Notes under the pieces: generated by a model | Seen by the model: only the letters and a program-made list of their open reading frames with translations | Database searches by the model: none | What the model was told of the DNA's origin: nothing | Shown here: in pieces, positions 53,700 through 63,300 of the stretch | How the letters are laid out: each line of letters begins with the position of its first letter | How positions within the stretch are numbered: the stretch's first letter is position 1 | Program-made: the position numbers and the translations under genes | NCBI RefSeq assembly: GCF_034366625.1 | Contig: NZ_JAXMIH010000008.1 | Span: 806,001-870,000 of the forward strand | Direction: 5' to 3' | Source: Prosthecobacter sp. | GTDB lineage: Bacteria > Verrucomicrobiota > Verrucomicrobiia > Verrucomicrobiales > Verrucomicrobiaceae | DNA: 64,000 bases

Positions 53700-53989
53700 G
53701 GGAACTGGTATACAGCCATGCGGCGCACAGTGATCTGCAGGACATCTGGATGTTCATTGCGGAGGACAATCCTGAGGCGGCGGATGCTTTGGAGGCGGAT
53801 ATTCGCACCGAGGTGCAGCGATTGGCGGACCTGCCGTCACTAGGCCATCGCAGACGGGATCTGACGGTGCACGATTTGTGGTTTCACACAGTGAGGAGGA
53901 ATTATTTGATCGTGTATCGTCAAGGCGAGGTGCTGGAAGTCGTCCGCGTGCTGCATGGTGCGAGAGATGCGGTGCATGAGCTGCAGTGA
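53696..53989 (+). CDS. parE: ParE-like toxin (RelE/ParE superfamily)
   Basis: From the ATG at 53696 the protein is 97 residues. It has VYSHAAHSDLQDIWMFIAED, LADLPSLGHRRRDLTVHDLW and the C-terminal RRNYLIVYRQGEVLEVVRVL with the R-Y-L-I-x-Y and V-x-V-L-H-G motifs. ParE inhibits DNA gyrase in characterised members. The start overlaps the antitoxin stop (ATGA), the usual ParDE arrangement. Confidence 0.88.
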   Translation: MRELVYSHAAHSDLQDIWMFIAEDNPEAADALEADIRTEVQRLADLPSLGHRRRDLTVHDLWFHTVRRNYLIVYRQGEVLEVVRVLHGARDAVHELQ

Positions 53990-54013
53990 TCATTGCCCCG
54001 AAGAGCCGAGATT

Positions 54014-54049
54014 GAGGACGAGGACGAGTAGGATCACCTGCGGTGGGCT
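54014..54049. repeat. Right direct repeat flanking the ParDE module
   Basis: GAGGACGAGGACGAGTAGGA then TCACCTGCGGTGGGCT; same orientation as 53313-53360. It lies 24 bases after the toxin stop. Confidence 0.65.
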
Positions 54050-54107
54050 GGGCTTGAGGCAAGCCATGACCTCTTGACCACGCCTTGACCAGACCCTACC
54101 TCAACCC

Positions 54108-54665
54108 ATGGCACTGAAGGCAATCATTTACCGGGCAGGTGTGGCGTTTTCCGATCTGGATCGCAATCTCTACAGCGATCACACGCTGACGATTGCGCGG
54201 CATCCGTCGGAGACGGAGGAGCGGATGATGGTGCGGCTGCTGGCGTTTGTGCTGAATGCGCCAGCGACGAATGACTTGGGAACATTGGAGTTTGGCAAAG
54301 ACATGTGGGAAGCGGATGAACCGGCGCTGGTGCAGCAAGATCTGACGGGCCTCACGGAACACTGGATCGAGCTGGGACAGCCGGAGGAGAAGCGGCTGGT
54401 GCGCGTGTGCGGCCGGGCGAAGCGGGTGACGGTGTATAGCTTCGGCAGCACGGCACCGGCGTGGTGGGCGGCGCTGGCGGGACGGTTTTCCCGCGTGAAC
54501 AATCTGACGGTGTGGCAGCTCCCGGCGGCGCAAGCCCAAGCGCTGGGCGCGCTGGCGGCGCGGTCGATGGATCTGCAAATCACGCTGCAAGAGGGCGTGC
54601 TGTTTGTGGGGGAAGGTGAGCGCAGCGTGGAGATCACGCCGGTGCGGTTGTTTGGCGGAGAGTGA
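54108..54665 (+). CDS. yaeQ: YaeQ family protein
   Basis: The 185-residue protein has MALKAIIYRAGVAFSDLDRN, then HTLTIARHPSETEERMMVRL and WIELGQPEEKRLVRVCGRAK, the hallmarks of YaeQ. YaeQ has a PD-(D/E)XK-like fold, but a nuclease activity is not established. It starts 58 bases beyond the ParDE right repeat. Not evidently coupled to neighbours. Confidence 0.93.
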   Translation: MALKAIIYRAGVAFSDLDRNLYSDHTLTIARHPSETEERMMVRLLAFVLNAPATNDLGTLEFGKDMWEADEPALVQQDLTGLTEHWIELGQPEEKRLVRVCGRAKRVTVYSFGSTAPAWWAALAGRFSRVNNLTVWQLPAAQAQALGALAARSMDLQITLQEGVLFVGEGERSVEITPVRLFGGE

Positions 54666-54738
54666 TGGCCCACGAAACACACGAAAGGACACGAAAGCAG
54701 AGGCGGATGGGGGCAGTTGGAGGTTGAAATAACAGAGG

Positions 54739-54885
54739 TTGCAAACGGACTTCACTTTCGGCTTAGCAGCCAAGAGAAAACTGACGAAGGCCGAGGCGGA
54801 GGAACTGGAGAGCTACCGCAGCGTGGGAACCGCGCTGGAATTTCTCAAGTCGAAGGCCCGTCGCAGTCTGGCCGTGCATGCCTAG
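54739..54885 (+). pseudogene. Remnant of a small protein C-terminus
   Basis: In one frame, after a TAA at 54730, the bases read LTKAEAEELESYRSVGTALE then FLKSKARRSLAVHA and a TAG at 54883. This resembles the C-terminal helix of short antitoxin-like proteins. No ribosome site or plausible start is present, so it is a probable remnant. Alternative frames are less convincing. Confidence 0.3.
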
Positions 54886-54907
54886 CTGCACCGCGCTGAC
54901 GTGGTTG

Positions 54908-55489
54908 TTAGGCGAGGTGCTTTTTCAGGAAGCTCACGAGTCCTTGGGCCAGGGCGGTGACTTGTTTGGCCGGGCGTTCGTCCTTGAGCTGGCCTGCGGC
55001 ATCGAAGGCTTCGTGGGCCTTGGGCAGGGCGACTTGATCCGGCAGGACGATGACGCCGATGTTGCCAAGCATGGCCCTCAGATGGACGAGACCGCGCAGA
55101 CCGCCGAGCGCGCCGGGCGAAGCACTGAGGAGCGCGGCCGTTTTGCCGCGATAGGCGGAGAGCGCGGGTTCGTCGTCGGACTCGCTGCGGGAGGCCCAGT
55201 CGAGGGCGTTCTTGAGCACGCCGGTGATGGAGCTGTTGTATTCCGGGGCGGCGATGAGGAAGGCGTGGTGGTCGCGGAAGAGGGCCTTCAATTTTTTGGC
55301 GTTGTCGGGCAGGCCGTGCTCGGTCTCGAAATCTCCATCGAACAGCGGCAGCGGGAGATCACGCAGATCGAGAAGGGTGACTTCGGCACCGGCGGCACGT
55401 GCCGCATCGGCAGCGACGCGGATGAGCTGCTTGTTGAAGGAGCCGGAGCGCGTGCTGCCCGCGAAAGCGAGGATTTTGGGTGGGTTCAT
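54908..55489 (-). CDS. NADPH-dependent FMN reductase
   Basis: From the ATG at 55489 the protein is 193 residues with a flavodoxin-like fold: ILAFAGSTRSGSFNKQLIRV (FMN phosphate-binding), LLDLRDLPLPLFDGDFETEH and AAPEYNSSITGVLKNALDWA. Further features are GALGGLRGLVHLRAMLGNIG. It reduces FMN or quinones using NADPH and may help in oxidative-stress or metal reduction. Upstream ATGs at 55501 and 55546 are less likely, the start at 55489 gives the usual family N-terminus. Confidence 0.92.
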   Translation of the reverse strand: MNPPKILAFAGSTRSGSFNKQLIRVAADAARAAGAEVTLLDLRDLPLPLFDGDFETEHGLPDNAKKLKALFRDHHAFLIAAPEYNSSITGVLKNALDWASRSESDDEPALSAYRGKTAALLSASPGALGGLRGLVHLRAMLGNIGVIVLPDQVALPKAHEAFDAAGQLKDERPAKQVTALAQGLVSFLKKHLA

Positions 55490-55598
55490 GTGAGATGGCA
55501 TACGCCTGCCAGAAGTCACTGGCGATGGAAACTGTGAGCGCGCCACCGGTGTGTTTTGGAGATTGACGTTGTGCTGGTGCTCCGGTTAAACCGGCGGG

Positions 55599-56480
55599 AT
55601 GAATTTACGGCGTGTGTCTTTCTGCGTGGGTGCTGTCACCGTGCTGCTGCTGGCGGGCTGCTCGCCGATCCGGACGGAGACGATGTCGCTTAGCGCGGCG
55701 CGGCGGTGTTTGAACAACACCGTGGATTTTGGCCACGATGGTGGGGTGATCCGCCCTGACCAGCTTCGCCGGATGGGCGTGGAGTTGATGATTCACCGTG
55801 CGACACTCGGCGGGACGAAGACGGACGTGGACTATGCGCGGCGGGAACGATCGGCACGTGTGGCGGGTCTGAAATGGGGCGCGTATCATTACCTCAAACG
55901 CCGTGAGAGCGTGGGGGCGCAGATGCAGCGTTTCACGAACGTGGTGGCGGCGACGGCTCGGCGCAACGGCACCGCGAATCACCCGGTGATGCTGGTGCTG
56001 GACAATGAGGGTGCGGATCGTGTGTCGTGGACCGAACTCGCCAGAGCGGCGCAGAGGGTGAGTGGTCGCACCGGTGTGTGGCCGCTGCTGTATTGCAGCG
56101 TGCCATCGCCGGGCACCGCTGCATTTGCCCGGCAGTGCCAGGAACTGGAGGCGCTGTCCGCCAGCGAACGCCAGGTGCTGCGGGAATGCGGCCTGTGGGT
56201 GCCGCGCTATGGCGAGCAGCCGGACACGCGGGTGACATTCAGCGTGCCGCGGGTGTTCGGTGACTGGACGTTCTGGCAATACTGCGGCGATCTGAGCGGC
56301 AGGCCGAAGACGGCGCTGGCGGCCATGGAATTTTCCGGGCAGGTGGGCGGTGCTTTCACGCGCAGCGGCGGACGGACGTCACTTCGGCATTTTTGTGATC
56401 GCAACTTGTTCAACGGTTCGCCTGCGGAGTTTGAGCGGTTTTATCGTGAGCATGCGTCGGCGGTGAGTGCATGGCGGTGA
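55599..56480 (+). CDS. Lipoprotein with GH25-like (lysozyme) domain
   Basis: The 293-residue protein has a lipobox lead (VTVLLLAGC). The GH25 family follows from residue about 40: VDFGHDGG, VELMIHRAT, KWGAYHYLK, then VMLVLDNEGAD (D-x-E-type acidic pair) and a late WTFWQYCGD. GH25 enzymes hydrolyse peptidoglycan between MurNAc and GlcNAc. It is probably anchored in an outer or inner membrane and faces the periplasm. Confidence 0.8.
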   Translation: MNLRRVSFCVGAVTVLLLAGCSPIRTETMSLSAARRCLNNTVDFGHDGGVIRPDQLRRMGVELMIHRATLGGTKTDVDYARRERSARVAGLKWGAYHYLKRRESVGAQMQRFTNVVAATARRNGTANHPVMLVLDNEGADRVSWTELARAAQRVSGRTGVWPLLYCSVPSPGTAAFARQCQELEALSASERQVLRECGLWVPRYGEQPDTRVTFSVPRVFGDWTFWQYCGDLSGRPKTALAAMEFSGQVGGAFTRSGGRTSLRHFCDRNLFNGSPAEFERFYREHASAVSAWR

Positions 56481-56582
56481 GGTGGGCAGGCTTCCCGATC
56501 AAGATGCTCTCAGACTTCTGATTTCGCCGAGAGAATGCTTGCCAAAATGGCGGGGCAGGGCCGTAATCTGCGGCTTCCCTTT

Positions 56583-59500
56583 ATGATCTCCCGCCTTGCC
56601 CTCATTTTTGTTTGTTCGATTGGTTTTGCACGCGCTTCGCAGCCGAATTCCGTCGCCGATTTGCCGGATGCGAATCCAGATGCGGAGTTGAAGTCGTTTG
56701 TGGTGCCGGAGGGCCTGGAGGTGAACCTGTTCGCAGCGGAGCCGATGATTCAGAAGCCGGTGCAGATGAACTGGGATGCCCAGGGCAGGCTGTGGGTGGT
56801 GACGAGTTCGACGTATCCGCACATCAAGCCGGGCGAGGAGGCGAAGGACCAAGTCGTGGTGCTGGAAGATACGGATGGCGATGGCAAGGCGGACAAATCG
56901 ACAACGTTCGCGGACGGGCTGCACATTCCAACGGCGCTGGCGCCGGGTGATGGCGGTCTGTATGTGGCGAACTCGACGGAGGTGTTGTTTTTGAAGGACA
57001 CGAACGGTGATCTGAAGGCGGATGAGCGCACGATCTTGCTCAGCGGCTTTGGCACGGAGGACACGCATCATCTGCTGCACACGATGCGCTGGGGGCCGGA
57101 GGGGATGCTGTATTTTAACCAGTCGATCTACATCCACACGCACATGGAGACGCCGCATGGCATCCGCCGGCTGATGGGCGGTGGCATTTGGGAATTCCGG
57201 CCGGAGACGCGTCGGGCGGAGATCATCAGCAAAGGGCTGGTGAATCCATGGGGCTTTGAATTTGATCGCTGGGGCCAGAGTTTCGCGTGTGATGGGGCGG
57301 GCGGTGAAGGGGTGAATTTTATTTTTCCAGGCTCGGTGTTTTCCACGTCGCCGGGAGCGAAGCGGATTTTGCACGGACTCAGTCCAGGGCAGCCGAAGCA
57401 GTGCGGGCTGGAGATCATCGAAGATCCGCATTTTCCGGAGGACTGGCAGGGGACGTTTGTGTTGAACGACTTCCGTGGCAATCGCGTGAACCGTTTCAAG
57501 CTGACGGCGAGCGGGAGCAGCTACATCGCGAAGCAGATGCCAGATGTGCTGGCGAGTACGCATCGTGCGTTTCGTCCCATCGACGTGAAGATGGGACCGG
57601 ATGGAGCGCTTTATATCGCCGACTGGTACAATCCGATCATCCAGCATGGCGAGGTGGATTTCCGTGATGCGCGGCGTGATCATGAGCATGGCCGCATCTG
57701 GCGGGTGACGGCGAAGGGCCGTCCGTTGAGCGCGAAGCCGAAGATTGCGGGCGCGGCGACGGGTGAGTTGCTGGAGATGCTGAAAAGTGACCGCAATTAT
57801 GTGCGGCGCTTTGCGAAGCGTGAGCTGCGGGATCAAGGCGCGGCGAAGGTGGTGCCGGAGATCGATGCGTGGGCGGCGAAGCTGGATGTGACGAAGCTTG
57901 AGGATGCGCATGCGCTGCTCGAAGCGGCATGGGCACGCGAGGGCGTGAATGCATTTTCGGCGAAGCTGTGGCGGCCACTGGTGGAGCATGGTGATGCACG
58001 GATTCGTGCGGCGGCGCTGCGGATTTTGAGCCATCGCTGGAAGGAACTGCCGGATGCGATGAAGGTGCTGGAGAAAGCCGTGACGGATGAGAATGCGCAG
58101 GTGCGCCTGTGGGCGCTGGCGGTGCTGGCGGACATGCGCACGCCCGGAGGGATCAGTGTGGCGCTAAAGGTGCTCGATCAGCCGATGGATGAGCCGCTCG
58201 ACTTTTTATTGGAACTGACCTGTCGCGAGCAGGCGGACATCTGGATGCCTTTGGTGGCGAATGGCAAGCTGAAGCTGGACGAGCGTCCGAAGCACCTGGT
58301 GTATGCGATGAAGAGCACGGGACGCAGCGATGCGCTGCCACCGTTGTTTGCAGCGCTGAAGAGCGGCAAGTTGAGCGTTGAAGACGCAGCGGCGGTGCTC
58401 GGCATGGCCGGTGATGCGGCCGATGCGGCGCAGGCGAAGGTTTTGAGCGACATGGTCAATGATGCGGCGATGGGGGCTTACTACATCGGGTTGCAGGACG
58501 CGCTGGTGAAGGCGGCGACGGATCGCAAAATCATTCCGGAAGGGGCCAAGGATACCGTGATGGCGTGGTTTGACCGCCCCGAGCCGCATGTGGTGCATCG
58601 TGCGGCGATTTTGGCGGGACTTTGGAAGGTGGAGCCAGCGCGTGAGAAGTTGGTGGCGCTGCTGACCGACGCGAAAACGATCCCGGCGATCCGTGATGGA
58701 GCGACGCGCGGCCTGACGGCACTCGGCGGGGTGAAGACGCGGGATTTGTTCGACAAGCTGTTCATGGAATCGACCGACGGCGGCCTGCGAGGTCTCATGA
58801 TCGACGGTTTGACCACCGTGGGGCCGCAACTGGCGGCGAAGCGCGCGGTGGAGTTTTTGGCGAAGGCCGAGGTGGAGGCTGCGAAGCCGGTTTTGACGGC
58901 GTTTTTGAAGAACAAGCAGCTTCCGGGCGTGCTGGCGAAGGAACTGGCCGGCAAGACGATTCCTGACCTCGTGGCGGTCGAAGGCATTCGCATGGTGACC
59001 TCACGCGGCATTCAAGGACCTCTGGCCGATGCGTTGAAAACCGCAGGCGGGGTGAAGCAGATGGACAAGCCGCTCACCGGGCCGGAAATGGCCGCTTTGG
59101 TCGAAAAAGTGAAGAAGAACGGCGACCCAGCTCGCGGCGAGGCGGTTTACCGCCGCCAGCAACTTTTGTGCATGACCTGCCACGCGATTGGCGAGTCGGG
59201 CGGGGTGCTGGGGCCGAATCTGGTGAGCATTGGAGCCAGCGCACCGGTGGATTATCTGATCGAAAGCATGTTGGAGCCGAGCAAGAAGATCAAAGAGGGC
59301 TACCACATGGTCATCGTCAGCAAAAAGGACGGCGGAGTCGTCTCCGGCGGCCTCGTGAACGACGGCGTGGAAGAGTTGACGATTCGTGACCCGGCCAATC
59401 AGATCGTCAAAGTGGCCAAAGCGGCCATCGCCAGCCGCCAGATGAGCCCGGTGAGCATGATGCCGCCTGGCATGACCGCCAGCCTGCGAGAGGACGAATT

Positions 59501-59996
59501 CGTCGATCTGGTGCGCTTTCTGTCCGAACTGGGCCGGGAAGGGGCCTACAAGACGCAGCCGAATCGTTATGTCCGCACTTGGAAAGCCATGGGCAAGATG
59601 GAGCAGAAGGACATCGATCATGTGCGCCATGTGGGCAGCTTTGCGCTGAACGACGAAAAATACGCGTATCCGTGGCAAATCGCGTTCAGCCAGGTGAATG
59701 GCGACTTGCCGCTGGCCGATTTGCCTGCGGCACAAAAAATGTACCCATGGTTTCCAAAAATCGTGCAGTTTGGCCTCAAGCTGGACAGTGCCGGGAGGGT
59801 GAAACTGGGCTTTAGTGTGGTGAAGGGAATCGTTGTCGCGGTGGATGGCGCGGAACTGAAGGAACTGAATCCGCAACAGGATCTTGATTTGGCCGCTGGA
59901 ACACACCGAATCAGCGTGTTGGTGACGCGAGATGCCGGAGATGCGGCGGGTTTGCGGGTGGAAATCCTAGATGGTGCCGCTGTGGCAGTGCCGTGA
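56583..59996 (+). CDS. PVC-type membrane-bound dehydrogenase with HEAT repeats and c-type heme
   Basis: From the ATG at 56583 the protein is 1137 residues with a signal peptide (LALIFVCSIGFARASQ). The N-terminal about 400 residues form a six-bladed propeller-like domain: GLEVNLFAAEPMIQKPVQMN, then DTDGDGKADKSTTFADGL and GPDGALYIADWYNPIIQHGE. Residues about 420-830 show helical HEAT-like repeats. Near residues 855-870 is a single C-x-x-C-H heme site (LLCMTCHAIGESGGVLGPNL), and a C-terminal beta-domain follows. It is the PVC-specific membrane-bound dehydrogenase/cytochrome family, probably periplasmic and oxidising an unknown carbohydrate. The upstream ATG at 56535 lacks a signal peptide. Confidence 0.92.
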   Translation: MISRLALIFVCSIGFARASQPNSVADLPDANPDAELKSFVVPEGLEVNLFAAEPMIQKPVQMNWDAQGRLWVVTSSTYPHIKPGEEAKDQVVVLEDTDGDGKADKSTTFADGLHIPTALAPGDGGLYVANSTEVLFLKDTNGDLKADERTILLSGFGTEDTHHLLHTMRWGPEGMLYFNQSIYIHTHMETPHGIRRLMGGGIWEFRPETRRAEIISKGLVNPWGFEFDRWGQSFACDGAGGEGVNFIFPGSVFSTSPGAKRILHGLSPGQPKQCGLEIIEDPHFPEDWQGTFVLNDFRGNRVNRFKLTASGSSYIAKQMPDVLASTHRAFRPIDVKMGPDGALYIADWYNPIIQHGEVDFRDARRDHEHGRIWRVTAKGRPLSAKPKIAGAATGELLEMLKSDRNYVRRFAKRELRDQGAAKVVPEIDAWAAKLDVTKLEDAHALLEAAWAREGVNAFSAKLWRPLVEHGDARIRAAALRILSHRWKELPDAMKVLEKAVTDENAQVRLWALAVLADMRTPGGISVALKVLDQPMDEPLDFLLELTCREQADIWMPLVANGKLKLDERPKHLVYAMKSTGRSDALPPLFAALKSGKLSVEDAAAVLGMAGDAADAAQAKVLSDMVNDAAMGAYYIGLQDALVKAATDRKIIPEGAKDTVMAWFDRPEPHVVHRAAILAGLWKVEPAREKLVALLTDAKTIPAIRDGATRGLTALGGVKTRDLFDKLFMESTDGGLRGLMIDGLTTVGPQLAAKRAVEFLAKAEVEAAKPVLTAFLKNKQLPGVLAKELAGKTIPDLVAVEGIRMVTSRGIQGPLADALKTAGGVKQMDKPLTGPEMAALVEKVKKNGDPARGEAVYRRQQLLCMTCHAIGESGGVLGPNLVSIGASAPVDYLIESMLEPSKKIKEGYHMVIVSKKDGGVVSGGLVNDGVEELTIRDPANQIVKVAKAAIASRQMSPVSMMPPGMTASLREDEFVDLVRFLSELGREGAYKTQPNRYVRTWKAMGKMEQKDIDHVRHVGSFALNDEKYAYPWQIAFSQVNGDLPLADLPAAQKMYPWFPKIVQFGLKLDSAGRVKLGFSVVKGIVVAVDGAELKELNPQQDLDLAAGTHRISVLVTRDAGDAAGLRVEILDGAAVAVP

Positions 59997-60323
59997 GGTT
60001 TTGCAGAGCTGAAATTTGGTAATGCCCATGTATTTGCATTGACGCACACGATGCGTTTTCGCTATTCTGAACGCGAAGCCTGAAATCTCTGTCTTACCCT
60101 GCAGAGTTTCCAGCCCCAGCCGTTCCATTGCAGCCCCATGAGAAAACGCCCCAACCGCCTGACAGAAAACGAGATGCTCGTCCTGCCATCATGCTGTGAC
60201 CTTTTCATGCGCCCTGCCGGTGATCGCCGGTCGCTGCTTCAGGCTCTCAGGCCGACTTTCTGAGCCGCTCGTTCTTTGCCGCCTTTCAAACAATCCTTCC
60301 GCCATTTACAGACAATCCTATTG
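59997..60323. other. Gap upstream of the autotransporter-type gene
   Basis: These 327 bases have no supported gene. A 41-codon open frame (60138-60263, beginning MRKRPNRLTENEMLVLPSCC) is unsupported by a ribosome site. Upstream at 60046-60072 there are TTGACG and TATTCT blocks 17 bases apart, a possible promoter for the next gene. Confidence 0.4.
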
Positions 60324-63300
60324 ATGAAAACACTTCGCCATCATCGCCTCCTGCTCGGCTGGTTCATGACCGTGCTGGTATTCTGCCTGCAAGTCGCCAC
60401 ACCGCTCCAGTCAGCCACGTTTTACTGGGGGGAGCCAGGGGATGCCGGGAATCCGCAATACGACGCTGATTGGAACACGACAGACGAGACTTGGTATCCC
60501 GATGCTGATGTGAACCTCGATGCGACAACTTGGGACAACGGTGCATTTAACATTGCCGCGTTCGGCAATGCCGCTCAAACTTTTTTGGGCGGGCCGAGTC
60601 TGGTGACGCTTACTGAAAATATCACCGCCGGAGGCTTGAGGTTTGAGGTGGGGGGCGTCGAACTCTCCGCACAGGACGACATGACTCTGCTGAACCTGGA
60701 AGTGGCTTCGGGGGTGCCTACGATCACCTTTGTGGGTGATTCCAGTTCCTTCACCGAAGATTTGACGGCGACGCTGACGGCCGGACTGACCGGGAACCAG
60801 GGCTTGGTGGTTCAGTTTGAGGAGACCGGCACAGTGGGATCTTTTGGAGGCAGGCTGATTCTGGGTGCCATTCCAAGCGGAGGCACGGTGCCCTTTGCCA
60901 ACAACTTGACGGGCGGCATCACCCTCAAGAATCGGACAACCATCCAGGCGCTCATTGCCACCGCGAATCCGAATCCTCTGGGGCCTCTGGGCCTCGCTAA
61001 CAAGCTGACCCTGGAAGGTGGAGCGACGCTGGAACTGCGGGGAACCGCGAACCAGGCAGCGGGGATCTCGGGGCGCGTTTTTGATACCATCACGGCAGCG
61101 ACTCCCAATGGCACCAGCAACTCCAGCCGGGTGGACTTTAGCCAGATCGCCACGGGGAAGGTGCTGCCGACGACCACGCTTGGTACCACCGCCTCCTCCG
61201 GAGCGACTCTCATCACCATCAATCCGATTCCCGGGGTGGACATTCCCACGAGTACCATCGCCGTGGGGCAGAGTGTTTCCGGAGCGGGTGTTCCGGTAGG
61301 ATCAATCATCGCCTCCATCGTGAACGGGACTCAGTTTACCATCAACAACAGCCTGACCGGGGCCAATCCCACGGTGACGGTGACGCCCGCACTGGCCTCG
61401 TTGTCACTTCCGGTGGGTCCGACCCATGTGGTTGGAACTTTGGGCGGGAATGCGGCATCCACTTCGATACGCTATACGAATGCCGCCGGGGCGGTTGTAA
61501 CCCTGCCCGGATACGGGGTGCAATGGGTGGGCAAGCTGGACATCAGCGGTGCGGGCGAATACTCCTTCTTTGGCAGCCCCGACGATGGCGCGAGAGTGTT
61601 CATCGACGGCGTGCTGGTGTTGAACAACGATGGTGGCAAGGGAGCCACGGATTTGTCGAGCGCACCGGTCAGTCTGGCCAAAGGGCTGCATGAAATACGT
61701 GTGGATTATGTGCAGGGAACAGGCGGCGGTTCCATGAACCTGGGCTACTCCGGCCCTGACACGGCTAACGCTCGCACCGTCATTCCCCTGCTACAGGCGG
61801 AGACCAATTCAGCCGCCGGTTCCAGCAATGCGATCTTTCTGGGCAACGAGGTGCATCTCACCGGGAATGCGACGATCAAGCTGATCGGCGATGATTTTAC
61901 CTCGGCCAAGATGGGGGCGCTGATGCTGAACACGGGCCGGACATTGACCGTTGAATCGCGCCTTCTCACCGGCGCGTTGATCACCGGAAATTCGGATGGC
62001 TTCGGCCAGACGCTGCGCTTTGGCGGCGGCACGGCGGAAACACCGAGCACAACGCCGACCTTGTTTGGGGATGCGGCGGGGGGCAATGGCACGGTGACGA
62101 TTGCCGCCGATCCGAACGTGGCGTTCGACGGGGTGGTCTCCGATGAAGGTCGAACCATGACGATTGTCAAAACGGGTGCCGGTCGTTTGTATTTCAGCGG
62201 GACGGCGAGCGCCAATTCTCTTCAATCGGGAACCACCATAGAGATTCAGGACAGCAACCTCGTGCTGGTGGGCGGCACAGCTTCCGGAGCCTTCAATCCG
62301 ATCGGCAGCGCAGGCATCAAGCTCAACGGAGGTGGATTGATTCTGGATTCCAAGGGCGCCACATTGACAGGAACGGGACCGACGTTTGCCAACTCGGTCA
62401 CGGTTCAGCAAAATGCGACGATTCAGAGCGTTGTGAATGCGGCGACGACCACGCTGGGAGGAGTTGGAAAAACAATTGTGATCGGTTCTGGTTTGACCCT
62501 GACGCTGGATGCGATCTCCGGCGGTCGTCCAGCCACCGACCCAGGTGCCACGCTTGCGATTGCCGGAAACATCAGCGGCGGCACCAATACCAATCTGCTG
62601 ATTCGGTCCACTTTGATGAATGCGGGGAGTCTGCAGGGGCCGCTGGCCTCCAGTCTCGCCACAACGGCGCAGCCTGCGGTGGGAGTGCTCCCCGCCACGC
62701 TCAACAACACGGCGACGGTGACGGTGGCCAGCACCGAGGGACTGGCGGCGGGGCTTGCTGTCAGTGGCAGCGGAATCCCCGGTGGAACGACCATTCTCTC
62801 CATCGACAGCCCAACCACATTCACCCTTTCCGCCAGTGCGACCGGCACGGGCAATGTGACGCTGAGTCTGGTGCTGCCGACACCCTTGGTCGGCTTTAGC
62901 ACGGCTGCGCGCGGCATCGTGGCGCTGCGGGGAGACAATACGGGTTTTGACGGAGATGTGGATGTGGGGCCTGGTGCTGTGCTGCGGGTGGAAACTGCCA
63001 ATTCGCTCAAGGGCAATGATGTCAACTTGGGCATCAACAGCACGCTGTCATTGAGTTCGGATGGGGACGGGACCGGCGGGCTGGAGAACTTCGCCTACGA
63101 CCTGCACCTGACGATGCAGGGCAATGGCACCCTGACCGTGGGACGATTGGGAACGTCACAGGCTCCCCTGTTCACGCAGGCCGCCAACAAGACGTCCCAA
63201 GTGGCCACGCTCGCCTTGGGAAGAAGCACGCTCACGGTGGCCAACAATAACGGCTACGGATTTGAGGTGACTGGACAGACCACACTCAGCGGCGCACCAA

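Noticed and set aside
56499-58034. A 511-codon open frame opposite the PVC dehydrogenase
   Set aside because: The product is dominated by Arg and His and lies antisense to a clear gene.
60138-60263. A 41-codon leader-like open frame
   Set aside because: No ribosome site, no recognised homologue and no conserved features; kept only as a note in the gap entry.
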